Shown here: piece by piece, positions 47,385-58,800 of the stretch | How positions within the stretch are numbered: the first letter of the stretch is position 1 | Layout of the letters: each line of letters opens with the position of its first letter | The notes under the pieces: model-generated | Database searches by the model: none | The model's input: only the letters and a program-made list of their open reading frames with translations | What the model was told of the DNA's origin: nothing | Translations under genes and position numbers: made by a program | From: Lentinus brumalis | Taxonomy: Eukaryota; Basidiomycota; Agaricomycetes; Polyporales; Polyporaceae | DNA: 64,000 nt | Assembly (NCBI GenBank): GCA_001792895.1 | Contig: MARA01000008.1 | Coordinates: 1,426,001 to 1,490,000 of the forward strand | Reading direction: 5' to 3'

Positions 47385-47741
47385 TGTTAAGACTGTGCAT
47401 GAAGGAACAAAGTCCGAATGAAGCCCAAGATCTGGAGTTACAGAGTCCGGATAAATGAACATGCAGGAAGAAGACTTTGGCAAAGCTATGGATCAATGCT
47501 TTGAGGATATATAAGTGTCTTCAATAACAAAGCAAGCAACGAGTAAGAAGATAAGCAAGAGATAATACTTGGAAGAAGAGGAATCAAGCCAGAGAAGAAA
47601 AGTCAAGCAGAAGTCAGAGTCAAAGGTCAGAGGTCAAAGGTTTGGTCAGAAAAATCAGAGTGAGAGGGAAAAGTGAACAGAACAGATTGGGCTCAGAGTT
47701 GTAATGGGGGTGCAACAAGATATCAGAACTGACGTCTAAGC
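47385..47741 (-). mobile_element. LTR (family A, copy 3), truncated by a Copia LTR
   Basis: Starts tgttaagactgtgcatgaag and follows copies 1 and 2 for about 350 bp (acgagtaagaagataagcaa, gggctcagagttgtaatggg, tatcagaactgacgtctaag). It stops at 47741, exactly where the Copia LTR begins; copies 1 and 2 continue there with gtggctac. It is therefore interrupted by the Copia insertion, and the rest of this LTR is not found downstream. Confidence 0.72.
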
Positions 47742-47995
47742 TGTTGAAGTCAAATGAAGTGGAGAGAGACAAGATGTGAGATGATGATTGCAGGAGCATG
47801 GATACATATACTAGTGTGAGAGAAAGCATATCAGTAATAGCAATGGTAGAGTCCGATAGTTACCATTGTAGCTGAGACTGAACTCAGTACTAGCAGTGTA
47901 AGTGGAGAATTAATACAAAAATAACAATCATAAGTGAAAAAATATAGCCAGAGTCTGTTGCTGGGAAATGGTCCTGCCTTAATATATCTCCAACA
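47742..47995 (-). mobile_element. Ty1/Copia LTR, minus orientation
   Basis: A 254-bp segment with TGTTG...CAACA ends. On the minus strand it begins tgttggagatatattaaggc, a typical Copia LTR start. It is preceded on that strand by a purine-rich tract (gagttgagggtgag) and by the end of a Copia RNase H frame, the layout expected for a 3' LTR. Confidence 0.78.
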
Positions 47996-48900
47996 CTCAC
48001 CCTCAACTCTGCAGCAGTAAGATGCTGAGTTGTGTCCTCAATTCCTGAAAACAGTCACATGGGAGGATCTTGATGAAGATGTCAGCAGAGTTGACCTTGG
48101 TAGGGCAGTATATGAGGCCAATTGTTGCTCTCCTTGGTAAGAAACTCCCTCTACATAGCAACCCCAAAGTGGTGTTACAGACTGACAGCTTGAAGCTCTG
48201 CATAGAAAGGTTGAATAATGGTCCCCAAACCATGTTGCAGCAACTACAAGGTCAGATTCACTTGAGTCAAGATCACACACAACACTTGTCAGTATTCATC
48301 TTGATGCACATCTCCTATGAACTGATGAATGCTGCCCAAGATGTGTTGCTGATTGTCCTGACCTCTGGCAAGGATGAGGCATTTTAGGAGCCTTCAGAGC
48401 ATATTGTGCTCAACATCTGGGACCCAAAGTTGTGTATGAGGTACATTGAGTTCTTCCTGTTTGTCAGCAGGGCTGATTTTCATTTCAATGCAGAGCAAAG
48501 GCCACAGCACTTTCTCACTTGATAACTTTGGTATTTGCAGGTGCTGGGCAGTATGTCTTTACCTTCATAGACAATGTTGAGCATGCTCAGTCCATGGAAC
48601 TGTGCTTCATCACCGGAGTCCAAGCACATGATGTTGGAATACACACACAAAATCAAGAAATGCAACCATGGCATGGTAGCTGTGCAGAAAGAGGCTCTTG
48701 CTGCCATGACAGCATGCCCCCTGCCTATGTTGCATAGCGCCCATTATGCCGGTATTGCAGCTTCTGAGTATTGCACAAGCATAATGGATATTATGTGTTT
48801 TGCAAAGTCTTTCTTGCATGCAATGTTAGCGCCAGTTGTCTTGCCATGGTCTTTGTATTCCTGAATTGGTGGTGTGACTCTCATCAGCATGTTTCAATTA
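47996..48900 (-). pseudogene. Ty1/Copia polyprotein remnant (RNase H end)
   Basis: The clearest part is 48003-48233 on the minus strand: IGLIYCPTKVNSADIFIKIL then PCDCFQELRTQL, matching the conserved end of Copia polyproteins (Y-C-P-T ... ADI-x-K-x-LP). Upstream frames to about 48900 are fragmentary and full of stops. No 5' LTR is found further right, so the element is truncated. Confidence 0.65.
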
Positions 48901-51687
48901 TAAACAAGTGAAGCCTCAGAGACAATTGTTCTCAATGCCCGAATCCAGGCTGAAGGGTCGACTTTACAAAGTCCATGCAATTTGTGTCTGTGAGTTTGTG
49001 GCTACTAGTGTTGCTCTTGAGAATGCTTGCAGGAGGGTTAGACTATGCTCGGAGAGAGTTAAGCTAGAGTCCTTGGCTTTTTGGAGTGGGCAGTTGTTAT
49101 GATCTTCACCTGGCTTCTTTCCAACTGCCATCTCGATGTATCCCAAGCTACACAGGAAATAATGTGCCATCAATGAGGATGGGGTCAGCCATAACCACCA
49201 GGCAGATCATAATTATATCAGCGCAAACCCACTCATCCTACACCAGGCCAACAATGGATGGCATAAAGAATATGGTGATGAGCTCCGTGCTCGTCTGTGC
49301 TCGTATTTAGTTTTTGCATTTCAGGCTTATCTTTTACTTACTATTTACTGTACATAGCTTAGCTTTTCAGCAGTTTCCGGACTTAGTTACCATGCCTGTA
49401 TCATCGTCAGGCTCCTCAGCTTTTTGACCACCGCTGTCTACTGCTCACACCTGCGACCCGAGACCCACGACCTGAGACCCAAGACCCGTGATCCTGAGAC
49501 AAGACAAGAACTACTGAAGTTCAGAAGATCAGAAGTCAGTCAGACACAGCTCCGTGCACGTCCCTCCGTGATACTGCCATATTCGAGGCTTCACCGAAGA
49601 AGCCTCTCCCATCCATTTGTCCCGAGATTTGACCCGCTCGCTCCTCCATCCCTTGTCTCCCACCGTACCGAGTTACAATTCCGTTCGCTCTGCCGTTTGT
49701 CAGCTATTGAGCGTACGATACGCCGCCCTCCCTGAGTCCCCTCATCATGAATCTCCTCGTCTGTCTCCCCCTTTTATTTAGTATTCTTCAGGCCCTGGCC
49801 TGTGTTTTGGTAGCAGAGACACCACCTCGCACATACATCTTCTCTTGAGTCTCTGGTTGTTTGGTGCGGCCTTAGATCTCGCTGAGTCGTATCAACGGTC
49901 AACAGGCTGATAATTGTTTGTGGTCTTCCAGGGAAGTCAGAAAGATGTGAGTACACTGACAACTGTAGATCAAGTGCATACTATCTGATAGTCACTTTTT
50001 CTGAGGAGTTTTATAATCAGACCCAGACTAGGGTGTGTACATCTGCACACTGTCCTGAGATCCCACCTGAGACTCCAGCAGGTGCAGATGACAAGCTTTC
50101 ATTGACAATGCATCCCCATCCCGCAGCTTATAATAGCCCCCTAGCATATTTGCTACTCAAGGATGCAGTGCAGATGGATGAGTCCATCCCCAAGTTACGG
50201 GCCCCAGATGAGGTGAGTTTGTGTTGGATGCAGCCTAGGGAGCTGCTATCTTCCTAGGCTGGCCTTCTGGCTATTTGCCCAATGCTCTCACTCATGGTTC
50301 ACAGTCTGCCATAGGATGCATGTATTCACTATTGTACCAATAACAGCCCATGTTGTCAACATGTTCTATTCCCTGGCTACTGCAACTGTCAGAGATGGAC
50401 ATTCAGACGGCCCAGCTGCCATCAAACAAATATCTAGGCAGCACGCTGCATACCTTGCTGTGTACTGCTTGGTATGCAGCACAATGTCATGTATGCAATG
50501 GGTGGCTAAGCTTTCAATACTTTGCACATAGCATGGTGTCACTATGCCAGCAATGCAGGATACCTAGCACAGGTTGCATAAGGTCACTAGTGGCTGGTTC
50601 TAGCACAACAAGATACATGGAGGTATGACACAGTATGTGCAGGTACAACACAGTATATGCAGGTACAGTAGCAGGCCGACAAGCAGACCATGATCCATCA
50701 AATTGCACACAGGCAGGATTTAGTAGAGGGACAGGCACAGTGCATGATAGACAGAGCAGGATATGCAAGATGACACAGTGGCAAGATAGAATTCATAGAT
50801 AGCAGGAGATTGATAGGTCTCAGGGGTGCAAGAAAACAATGCAATTTGGGAGGCAAGATGGGGTATATGGATAGGAGAAGCAGGCAGGGAGGGTGTCCAA
50901 AAACAAACCCTGGATACACACAACTCAGAACAAATTTCCCTTAGTGGATGTTCCATCTACAGAGGAGGGGGTGCAGTGTTGTAATTGCTGTGGAAGAGCT
51001 GTGCCAGCAGGCAGTGCGGCCCTCCTGCCAGTTTCTAAGATGAGGTTAGTTCCTGCTATACATGTGCAGATCAATAAGACTCACAGTCAAGGCCACCACA
51101 AGCTTGCTCTGGCGTGGCTGGGAGCAGTCATTAAGAAGGAGCGTCTCCTGGGGCTGCCTGCAGTGGTGATCTTGCTTTCCTCCTGGAGCTCACTGGGGAC
51201 AAGGGAGTTGGCAGAGCTTTGCTGAGTTCTGACCTGCATCCAGGCAAAGCTTGGCCTGCAGCAAACAGTGCAGCGACTTAGTACACATTGATGATACTCT
51301 CTCTCCCAGGCCTGTGAAGGGAATTCCAAGGATGAGTCTCAATGTGCCTTGAGTCATGACATGCCCCCAGCTAAACTGGGGGTGAAACTAGTGACTTGGA
51401 GCACAGGCGGGCTTGCTGCACCCCACTGGGAGTGCAGTTTATCAGCATGCAACTGGGATGTGGAATTGACCAGCAAGTCTTTGTCCTGGAAAATAGTGAG
51501 TATGTGGAGTGCACCCCACCACTCTGTGTCCTATGCTATGTAGATCTAGGTGATCAAGGCCCCACCATCAACAACCAAGTAGAAAGTTGAGGATGGGACA
51601 GTCAAGGTCCAAGTAGACAGTCCACATCCCTGAACTTGCCTCAGAGTGGGCCATTACTGGCAAAAGAGGATTGAGGGGGGGCTTTGT
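48901..51687. other. Unassigned repeat-like region
   Basis: Nearly 2.8 kb with no supported gene. It includes 49424-49735, an open C/T-rich stretch with ccgagacccacgacctgaga repeats, and 50620-50670 with a short tandem of acacagtatgtgcaggtac units. Several short frames show no motif. Presumably old element remains. Confidence 0.35.
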
Positions 51688-51957
51688 ACACAGTACAACT
51701 GTACCACATCCCAAAGCCTGTAATAAGTCATAATCATTCAGGCAGTATCATAGACCACTAAATGAAGTTTGCAGTCTTGTACAAGCTGGACACTCACACA
51801 TCTTTCATCCAGGATGTAGAATACACAGTACAACTGTACCACATCCCAAAGCCTGTAATAAGTCATAATCATTCAGGTAGTATCATGGACCACCAAATGA
51901 AGTTTGCAGTCTTGTACAAGCTGGACACTTGCACATCTTTCATCCAGGATGTAGAAT
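51688..51957. repeat. 135-bp tandem duplication
   Basis: Two adjacent copies of a 135-bp unit beginning at about 51688 and 51823 (acacagtacaactgtaccac ... tcatccaggatgtagaa) differ at only a few positions, so the duplication is recent. No coding function seen. It abuts the Tc1-like left end at 51983. Confidence 0.85.
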
Positions 51958-51984
51958 TGTAAGTTACAATGTATTATATACATA

Positions 51985-52506
51985 CAGTGGTGCTCGAAAG
52001 TCTTGCATGAGCGCCCATATTACACGTTTCCATGGAATGATTCAGTTATAGCTCTTCATTGAGCTCCCCTCCCAGGCCCGGCTTTTGTTAGGCAATAGTG
52101 TAGTATAATCTCTTAACGTATGCCAAGTTACACCCCAATCAGAGCAAAACTGGACGCAGAGCAGCAGGACGAAATGCTGGAATGGTTGTTTGTACATGTT
52201 TACTGTGGAGCACCCAATGATGTAATCTGTGTTGAATTCACCCGTCTTGCTCTCATTCCACCACCATCCCTGCACACATCACCCTACAACTTTGCGCACA
52301 CCTTCTCTGCCTTTTATTATGCCTGGTCAATATCTTACACCCACCAAGAGGCCCGCATCTACGACCACATGAAGGCTGGAGACTCCGCCGCAGCCATCGC
52401 CAAAGATCTGGGCTGTCATCCCACCACCGTTTGCCTTAACTTCACCATACTCAAGGATAACCCCGACTTCTACCATGTGACCCCCAAGCCTGGCTGTCCT
52501 CGCTAG
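51985..52506 (+). pseudogene. Tc1/mariner left end and transposase N-terminal fragment
   Basis: At 51983-51984 a TA dinucleotide precedes cagtggtgctcgaaagtctt, the usual start of a Tc1-type terminal repeat. A frame at 52120-52506 (MPSYTPIRAKLDAEQQDEML) then carries a helix-turn-helix: ARIYDHMKAGDSAAAIAKDL, GCHPTTVCLNF, ending TPKPGCPR, the start of a Tc1 transposase with its GRPR-like AT-hook equivalent. The DDE catalytic domain is absent, since a stop follows and then an AT-rich inverted repeat. A 5' fragment only. Confidence 0.66.
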
Positions 52507-52510
52507 GGGT

Positions 52511-52647
52511 AGACAATTACAATTACTTATGCCAATTGCCGAGTAAGAAATGATACATATCATTATACGTGTCCGCTCGACAGGTATGTAACAGTATAGT
52601 AATGGTAGTGTATTGTATGGCAATATAACCGTAAGTAATTGTATCTA
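52511..52647. repeat. AT-rich inverted-repeat element between Tc1 fragment and hAT gene
   Basis: The left side acaattacaattacttatgc is matched in reverse by gtaagtaattgtatctactt on the right, giving ends of about 12-20 bp around an AT-rich core with tgatacatatcattat. The size suits a tiny MITE. The right end overlaps the presumed stop codon of the hAT gene (52645-52647). Confidence 0.5.
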
Positions 52648-54550
52648 CTTATGAATTGAGACACCGGTCAAATACTCTACATTGTCCCCCCATCCCCGCT
52701 TCATCCATTCCTTTGTGATGACGGTCAACGATGCAGACTCAGCTGTGAGAGACGAGTGGGAGTCTGTGAGTGTGTGCCGGCACGATGAGAAGAGTCGCTC
52801 AACACCAATGCTTACTCCGGGAACTGCAAGAACATCTCGTGCTGCGCGCCCGATGACTGGAAGGTTGGAAACATACGTCTAGCTCAGCACATCAGTAAAT
52901 AGGTCAAATCATTGCACCACAAATGACCGACATACCTTCCACCAGCTCAGGGCGCCATTCTCATCAATGCACGGCTACGCATTGCTGCAATACACCTCCA
53001 CTTCGGAGGGAGGTGCGGGTTCCAATGATTATCATTGTGACGAAGTACCGTCTCCTGGCACCTTTGTTGCAGAACTTATAGTGGTGGCAAATATGGACGG
53101 GCGGGAGGTCTTCGGGGAGGTCTGTTGCTGGGCGGGGGCCGAGTTTGTGGCGCTTGATGACTCCGCATATTCGGCATACACATCCTCGAGGAGCTGCCGT
53201 GCACGGACGGCGACCTCAGGCACCCAGAGATCAGTGTTCTCGAAGTACTTGACACGAATCGCAGGGTGAAGGACTATGAGGAGACATGTGAGCAATTGAA
53301 TCCGGGCGCGTGCCGTGAAGTTAAGGCCAAGTCGAGACGTACCAGCACTGAGGAGTGGAAGCTTTAATTTAAGTGCGATATTGAGATGCTTATTCAACTT
53401 GCTGAGCGCTGCATCACACGCTGCATGCAGCGGGGCTTGATGGGCACGCGTGAATCCCTTCTTCGCAGCAATCAGATGCTGCTGTAGGTGCTTGTAAAGA
53501 GGGAGGATCATGGGGAGCGTCGGCACAGAAGCCCGGGACAGATGTTCAGTGACATCATTGGGTACCTGAGCGCAATTCGGGCGAATGAGTGCTGTGACTC
53601 GTGCATAATATGGGAGTGAGTACCTTGAGAACCTCATGTACGGACTCGAGCATCTCCCAGTCTTGCAGGGTGAGCGTGAGCTTGTCCTTCTTGCGTGTAG
53701 CAGCAGCCTTCTTCTTGCCTGACAAGCCCTTGTCAAGCTGTCCAACCCATGCATCAATGGCCTGTCAAGGAACCTTATAAGTTCAGGTCTAATGAGATCC
53801 ATCGAGAGAACACTCACCGGTCGAAGCTTCAGTGATCGATCGATCTCAGCAAATGACGTGTTCCACCGGACTGGCATGCTGCGCACGGGCACAAGATGGT
53901 AATATTGTCTGTCGCAGAGTGCACGCATAAGGCAACCCATGATCTTGTGTCGCTTCTCGGAACGGAGAATGTCGACCACAATAGTATGAAGCTGCAAGGA
54001 ATGGAGGTCCTTAATATCAGTGACAGTCGACAATTGCAAGCTTGCGGTGCAAACCTTATCAACCACTGTGAACGCTTTCTTGCGCTTCGTGGCCTTGGCC
54101 TTGGCCGCCACCGCCGCATCATCACGGGAAAGTAGCTCCTCATTCGTGTCCTCCTCGGGGTCCTCATCCTCCTCCTCATCCACCTCCTCGTCATCGGACA
54201 TGACAGACTCACCATCTGCCTTGTCTGACTCCCCAGCAGCAGCCTTTGCGAGCTCTTCCTGCGCCTCTCTGGTGTGCTCGGCGACGTATGGATCCTTCTC
54301 AGGATCATAATGCAGTGGGAAGTTCTGCGCCTCCGCATAGCAGTCTTTCTCGTCAGGGTCGGGTGCACACCCTATCCCATATAGGAAAGCCCTGCCATCA
54401 ATGATCAGTTAATCTGCGCGCTGGGCATGCTGAGGTATGGTACTTACTGTCCAGTTAGATGGGTGACATGCCCTGCACATCCCACTTGGAGATCCTCAGC
54501 ACTGAGGACGACATGCTCTTTGATGGCCAGAAGACGCGTGAGTGCACGGT
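52645..54550 (-). pseudogene. hAT-superfamily transposase (5'-truncated, one internal stop)
   Basis: On the minus strand: CAGHVTHLTGQ, then FLYGIGCAPDPDEKDCYAEA and an acidic stretch, then SMPVRWNTSFAEIDRSLKLR and AIDAWVGQLDKGLSGKKKAA. Next come LTLQDWEMLESVHEVLK, SRASVPTLPMILPLYKHLQQ, VLHPAIRVKYFENTDLWVPE, and after further introns ENGALSWWK and the dimerisation domain FPVIGRAARDVLAVPGVSIG then VERLFSSCRHTLTDSHSSLT. That order, with the ERLFSS motif near the end, is diagnostic of hAT transposases. An in-frame TAG at 52975-52977 just before ENGALSWWK and the missing zinc finger/N-terminus argue for a dead copy, although the stop might be spliced out. Introns are conserved in style with fungal hAT genes. 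Confidence 0.78.
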
Positions 54551-54576
54551 TCATGGTGCCATTGCTCACTGCATTG

Positions 54577-55065
54577 TCACGGCAGGCATATCCGCTTTTC
54601 GGTCGGGCTGAAATTGGCCGGCAAACGGCGTCCCGCGGTTTCCTTGGCGCCCGAGTTTCTGGCCGATTTTGGCCGGGACAAAAGGTTACCTTGCAGCTCG
54701 ACTTCTGACCCCCTTTCGGCCCGTCCGAGATGATAGACTGTGAAGCCGCTTTTGGCCGATTGAATAAGCGTCATTGTGCGGTCTGTAAAGCTACCTTTCG
54801 GCCCGGAGGATAAGCGACCGCGGGGGCATCCTTGAACACGCCTTACGGCCGATCTAAAACGTGGCCGACAGGTTACCGTTTTGGCTCATTTTGGCCCGTC
54901 CGAAGGGAATCCCTTCGGCCCGTCATCTTGCTTACCTGAGCAGACCGTCCGAAATAGGCCTGAAAGTGAGACCGCGCCTTTCGGACCGTCCGAAAACCGT
55001 CCAAAAGGCGTCCAAAAGGCGGCCGAAACCGGCCAGAAATCAGGCCACGTGGATACCTCCTCGGT
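54577..55065. repeat. Repeat zone of CGGCC / TTTCGGCCCG motifs
   Basis: Within about 490 bp the motifs cggcccgtccgaa, ttttggccgatt and aaaaggcgnccgaaa recur more than fifteen times in both orientations, with an internal palindrome gaagggaatcccttc near 54900. Such clusters usually are subterminal repeats of a MITE or satellite-like insertion. Ends not defined. Confidence 0.5.
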
Positions 55066-55874
55066 CCAAACATTTGCCGCCGAGACCACTCAGACAAACA
55101 AGCCAAAGCCGAATATGTATCTGAGTATCGTTGGATTAGCAAAGATCGGAGGAGGGAAGCCGCCCAAGCAAGTTGGGCGGGCGGGAGCGAAAGTGAGCTG
55201 CAGAGCGATAAGCAGAGCGCGCGCACAATAACCAAGTAGCACGTTGAAGTACAGGCAAAGCCTGCTAAAGGAATACATAGCGAAACAGAGCATATGGAGA
55301 TGCATACGGGTACATTGCTTGTTAGAGTGTCCTGGAGCGGACATGAGTGACTGGGCCCACTTGTGAGCGTATGGAAGCGAAGCCAAGGAGCGGGACAAAC
55401 AGCGAGAGCGCGCGACAACAGCCTATCCGAGCAAAGACAAGGCTCACCTGTACTTGAGTGTTACAGAGCGACACAGATCGGACGAGAGTGGACACAACAC
55501 ATACCGGAGTGTCCAGGCGCAAAGCGGGTCGCTCCAGAGTCAGATCGAGCCTGTAAGAGCAGACGTGAGTATACATGCAGGCCACAGAGTAGCTCTAAGG
55601 AGTTCAAAGTGTGCCGAGTTTGATCCAGTAAAAGGAACATGGGTGTCCGTGACGGGGGGAGCAAAGCGGAGCGTATCGAACGTTGTCACCAGGGAATGGG
55701 AGTGCTGAGAAGCGGACGCCGTGGGTGTAGAAGAGAGGAATGCAAGTGTTTCCGCGCAGATTGGAGTTCTGTGTGCGAGAAGGGAGAACGGCAGTGAAAT
55801 GGGGGAGCATGAGGTACTAGATTGATAGGGTAAGCATATGCGTGATACAAGTACAAATCTCGAGAGCGCTATAC
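55066..55874. other. No gene seen
   Basis: About 800 bp between the repeat zone and the 3' end of the large minus-strand gene. Short frames on both strands show no motif. It may contain the 3' untranslated region of that gene in its right part. Confidence 0.35.
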
Positions 55875-58800
55875 TCAGAGAGAGAAATCGTAGTCCTCGT
55901 CCATGATCTCCAGCTCGTCGACAATGTAGGCCGGTTGCCTCGCAAGCCAATCCTTGTCATAACAATTCTTCCAAAGACCAGCGGGCGCACGGCCGTCTTC
56001 TGTCCGGCATTCGCGGCCTACGTGCTCTCGCGGGGGATTGCCACCCGTGCGGCGCCGGGCCCAATCTTCCCGGTACATGCGATCGAGAGCCCACAGGAAG
56101 TCACGCAGCTCTCGGCTCTGCCAAAGAGAGATGACGATGCGCCATCGGGGAGGATGAGTCTTCTCCGGGCCGTCGGTCTCGTCCCCGCTCATATTCGCCG
56201 CATCCAGAAGCCGGAAAAGTGCACGATGTAGATCGTACTTCCTTCTGACAAGAGTGACCTCTCTGGATTCGAATAGCTGAACATATCATGGCGTCAGCGG
56301 TTGCACCATAGGCGTCGTCATTATCAATGTTACTCACCGTGAACTTCCGCGAATTAGCAGCGACGCGCCGGGCTATCTCTCTTAGCTGCTCGGGTGTGAG
56401 CGGCTTGTTCGCCTTGCGCCAACGATCTCTGAGATACTTCATCTGCCCATCCAGGATCTTCCCGATATGATCCTCGGTCAGGAGACACGGCGGAGTTGGC
56501 TTCTTGAAGTACGCGCCGCCGGCGATACGAGAGAGGTAACGGTTGATGAAGACCGCCCGAGCTTCCTTGTTGAACGGAAACTTCTTCCAGCCGTGTCCAG
56601 GGGAGAAGTCGAACCGCATTCTCGATGCAGTGGGGACTATAGCAGGGTCTCTGGCGATGTATGCGGTCATCTCATCCTCAGTGAGAGCGGGATGTTGCGC
56701 GTGGAAGGTCTTCCAGTCTACAACCTGCAGAATATCGTCCAAAGCCCGCCGTATCCTCCCCTGTACATAATTAGAAACCCGATATTGATACAGAAGGGCA
56801 TACAACCAACCTTCAGTAGGAGCATATGCTCGTTCTTGACCTTGGGATCCATATCCTGCTCTTCCTGGCTCCGTTCCTGGTCGTCGTCTCCCGATTCGTC
56901 ATCGGCTTCATCGCCTGGGACATCCCGCCGTCCTCGCTGACGTCGAGCTTTCTCTTGCACGCGTTGCTCGCGCAGCTGCCCCCGAGTGGTGGTCCCGTTC
57001 ATCTTCTGCTCGCGAGCCGACTTTCGCGTGGTGCCAGACGGCTGTGGCTGTGCGGTGGCAGCCGGACGGCTAAGCAAGGCTTCCCGGATCTCCTCCCGCA
57101 GCTGTCTAGTTTCAGTTGCATGGTCCTGCATCGCGCTTGTGAAGTCTTGCATCTGACCGACGAGCATGACCGCGATGTCTCCCCCGAGCGGGCTCGGGGG
57201 AGGCTGGCCTTGGCCAGTGGTCTCGGTCGGCTACAGTTCAGGTCAGCACAGGAAGAGCTACAGGAACCCCGGCCACGAACCCTTGCATTCAAAGCGACCC
57301 CGGGCAGTGGATCGTACGGTGGGATCGGGCGATAGCTGGCAGGACCGTCCGCACGACCTTTGCCTTTGTCGGCGCGGGGAGTAGCCTCCGACTCGAAACT
57401 CTGCTGCTGAGAGAAAGTTAGTTTACTACCCGTTATTCAATCTGGAACATCGAACGCACCGTTCCAAAGGGGAGGTGTTCGTATGATAGGTCCATAGTAT
57501 CGCCCAGAGACGTCTGCGAGTGGGTGCGGGACGTGGCAGTGGAGCTACGTCCTGACCGCCTGCGTGGAGTGGCAGTCGCTGTCCGCATGCGCGCAGGTGT
57601 TGGGGTTGGAGGTTGCGATAGCGTGCTACTCTCGGAGCGGTCAGGCGCAGCCGCTCCGGACCAACCGTGCGGGGTAACATAGGGAGGTTGCGGCTGCGGC
57701 TGAACGAGCGTGTGCTGGGCAGTCGCGTCAGACTCTGGGGGTCCAGCTTGTCTTGCAGAAGAAGAGGCTTGTTCTGCTGTGTTGGAGTGGCGGGCTTCAA
57801 ACTGTGCCATGGCCGCGTTGTAGTAGTTCACTACCCGCTGCCTCATGTCTACGTTCCACGACAGCCACATCTGTGCGGCAGCCTCGTCGGTCTAGGGGCT
57901 GAGTCAGAATAGTAAGTGGCATATGTTGAACGAGAACGCACCAGAGGTGTCGCCTCATTACCCTCGTGAAGGCGATGCACCACTTGAACCACTGTGCGCA
58001 CTGCGGGAGGCACGACGAATGGAAGCGGCTGTCCCGCAGCAGCTTGCCCAGAGGCTGATGCTGGTCGTGAAGCGTATGGAGGGCGAGGCGGAGTCTGATC
58101 GTGGACTTGAGAAGGCTGCGTCGCTGGGCCTAGAGGGGCCATAGGGACTTCAGCCGACGGATGCGGCATGGCGGAAGACGCTCGCGTAGGAGGTCGGTAT
58201 GGATTTGGTGGCACGGGACTATATTGAGGGTGAACACGAGATTGCGGTCGCGAAGAAGGGATAGGTGGAGGCGGCATGACTGAACTGGGCCGTGGTGGAA
58301 TTGGCGGAGGGGGCATCGTCGAAGGAACACGCGGCGGCCGTGCCTGCGCTGTCTGGGCGGGGATGTACGAAGGCGAGCGTGAAGCACCAGGTGGAGGCAC
58401 CATACCGGGAACATGTCTCGGGGCTTGCACCGACGGTGTGGGCGGAAGTGGTCGGTGTGATGACTGTGAAGCTGGTCGGGACTGTGTGGGGGTCCAGTGC
58501 TCTGCCGTCCCTGGGATACGTGCCTCTTCTTGTTGCGCCGCTCCGACGCACTGCGGATACTGAGCTCTTTCGACTTGCTCGCGCTGGGCCTGCTCGCGCT
58601 GAGCCTGCTGCCGCTGGGCCTGCTGCCGCTGGGCCTGCTGCCGCTGGGCCTGTTCGCGTTGGGCCTGCTCCCGCTGGGCCTGCTCCCGCTGGGCCTGCTC
58701 CCGCTGGGCCTGCTCGCGCTGGGCCTGCTCCCGCTGGGCCTGCTCGCGCTGGGCCTGCTCGCGCTGGGCCTGTTCGCGCTGAGCCTGCTCCCGCTGAGCC

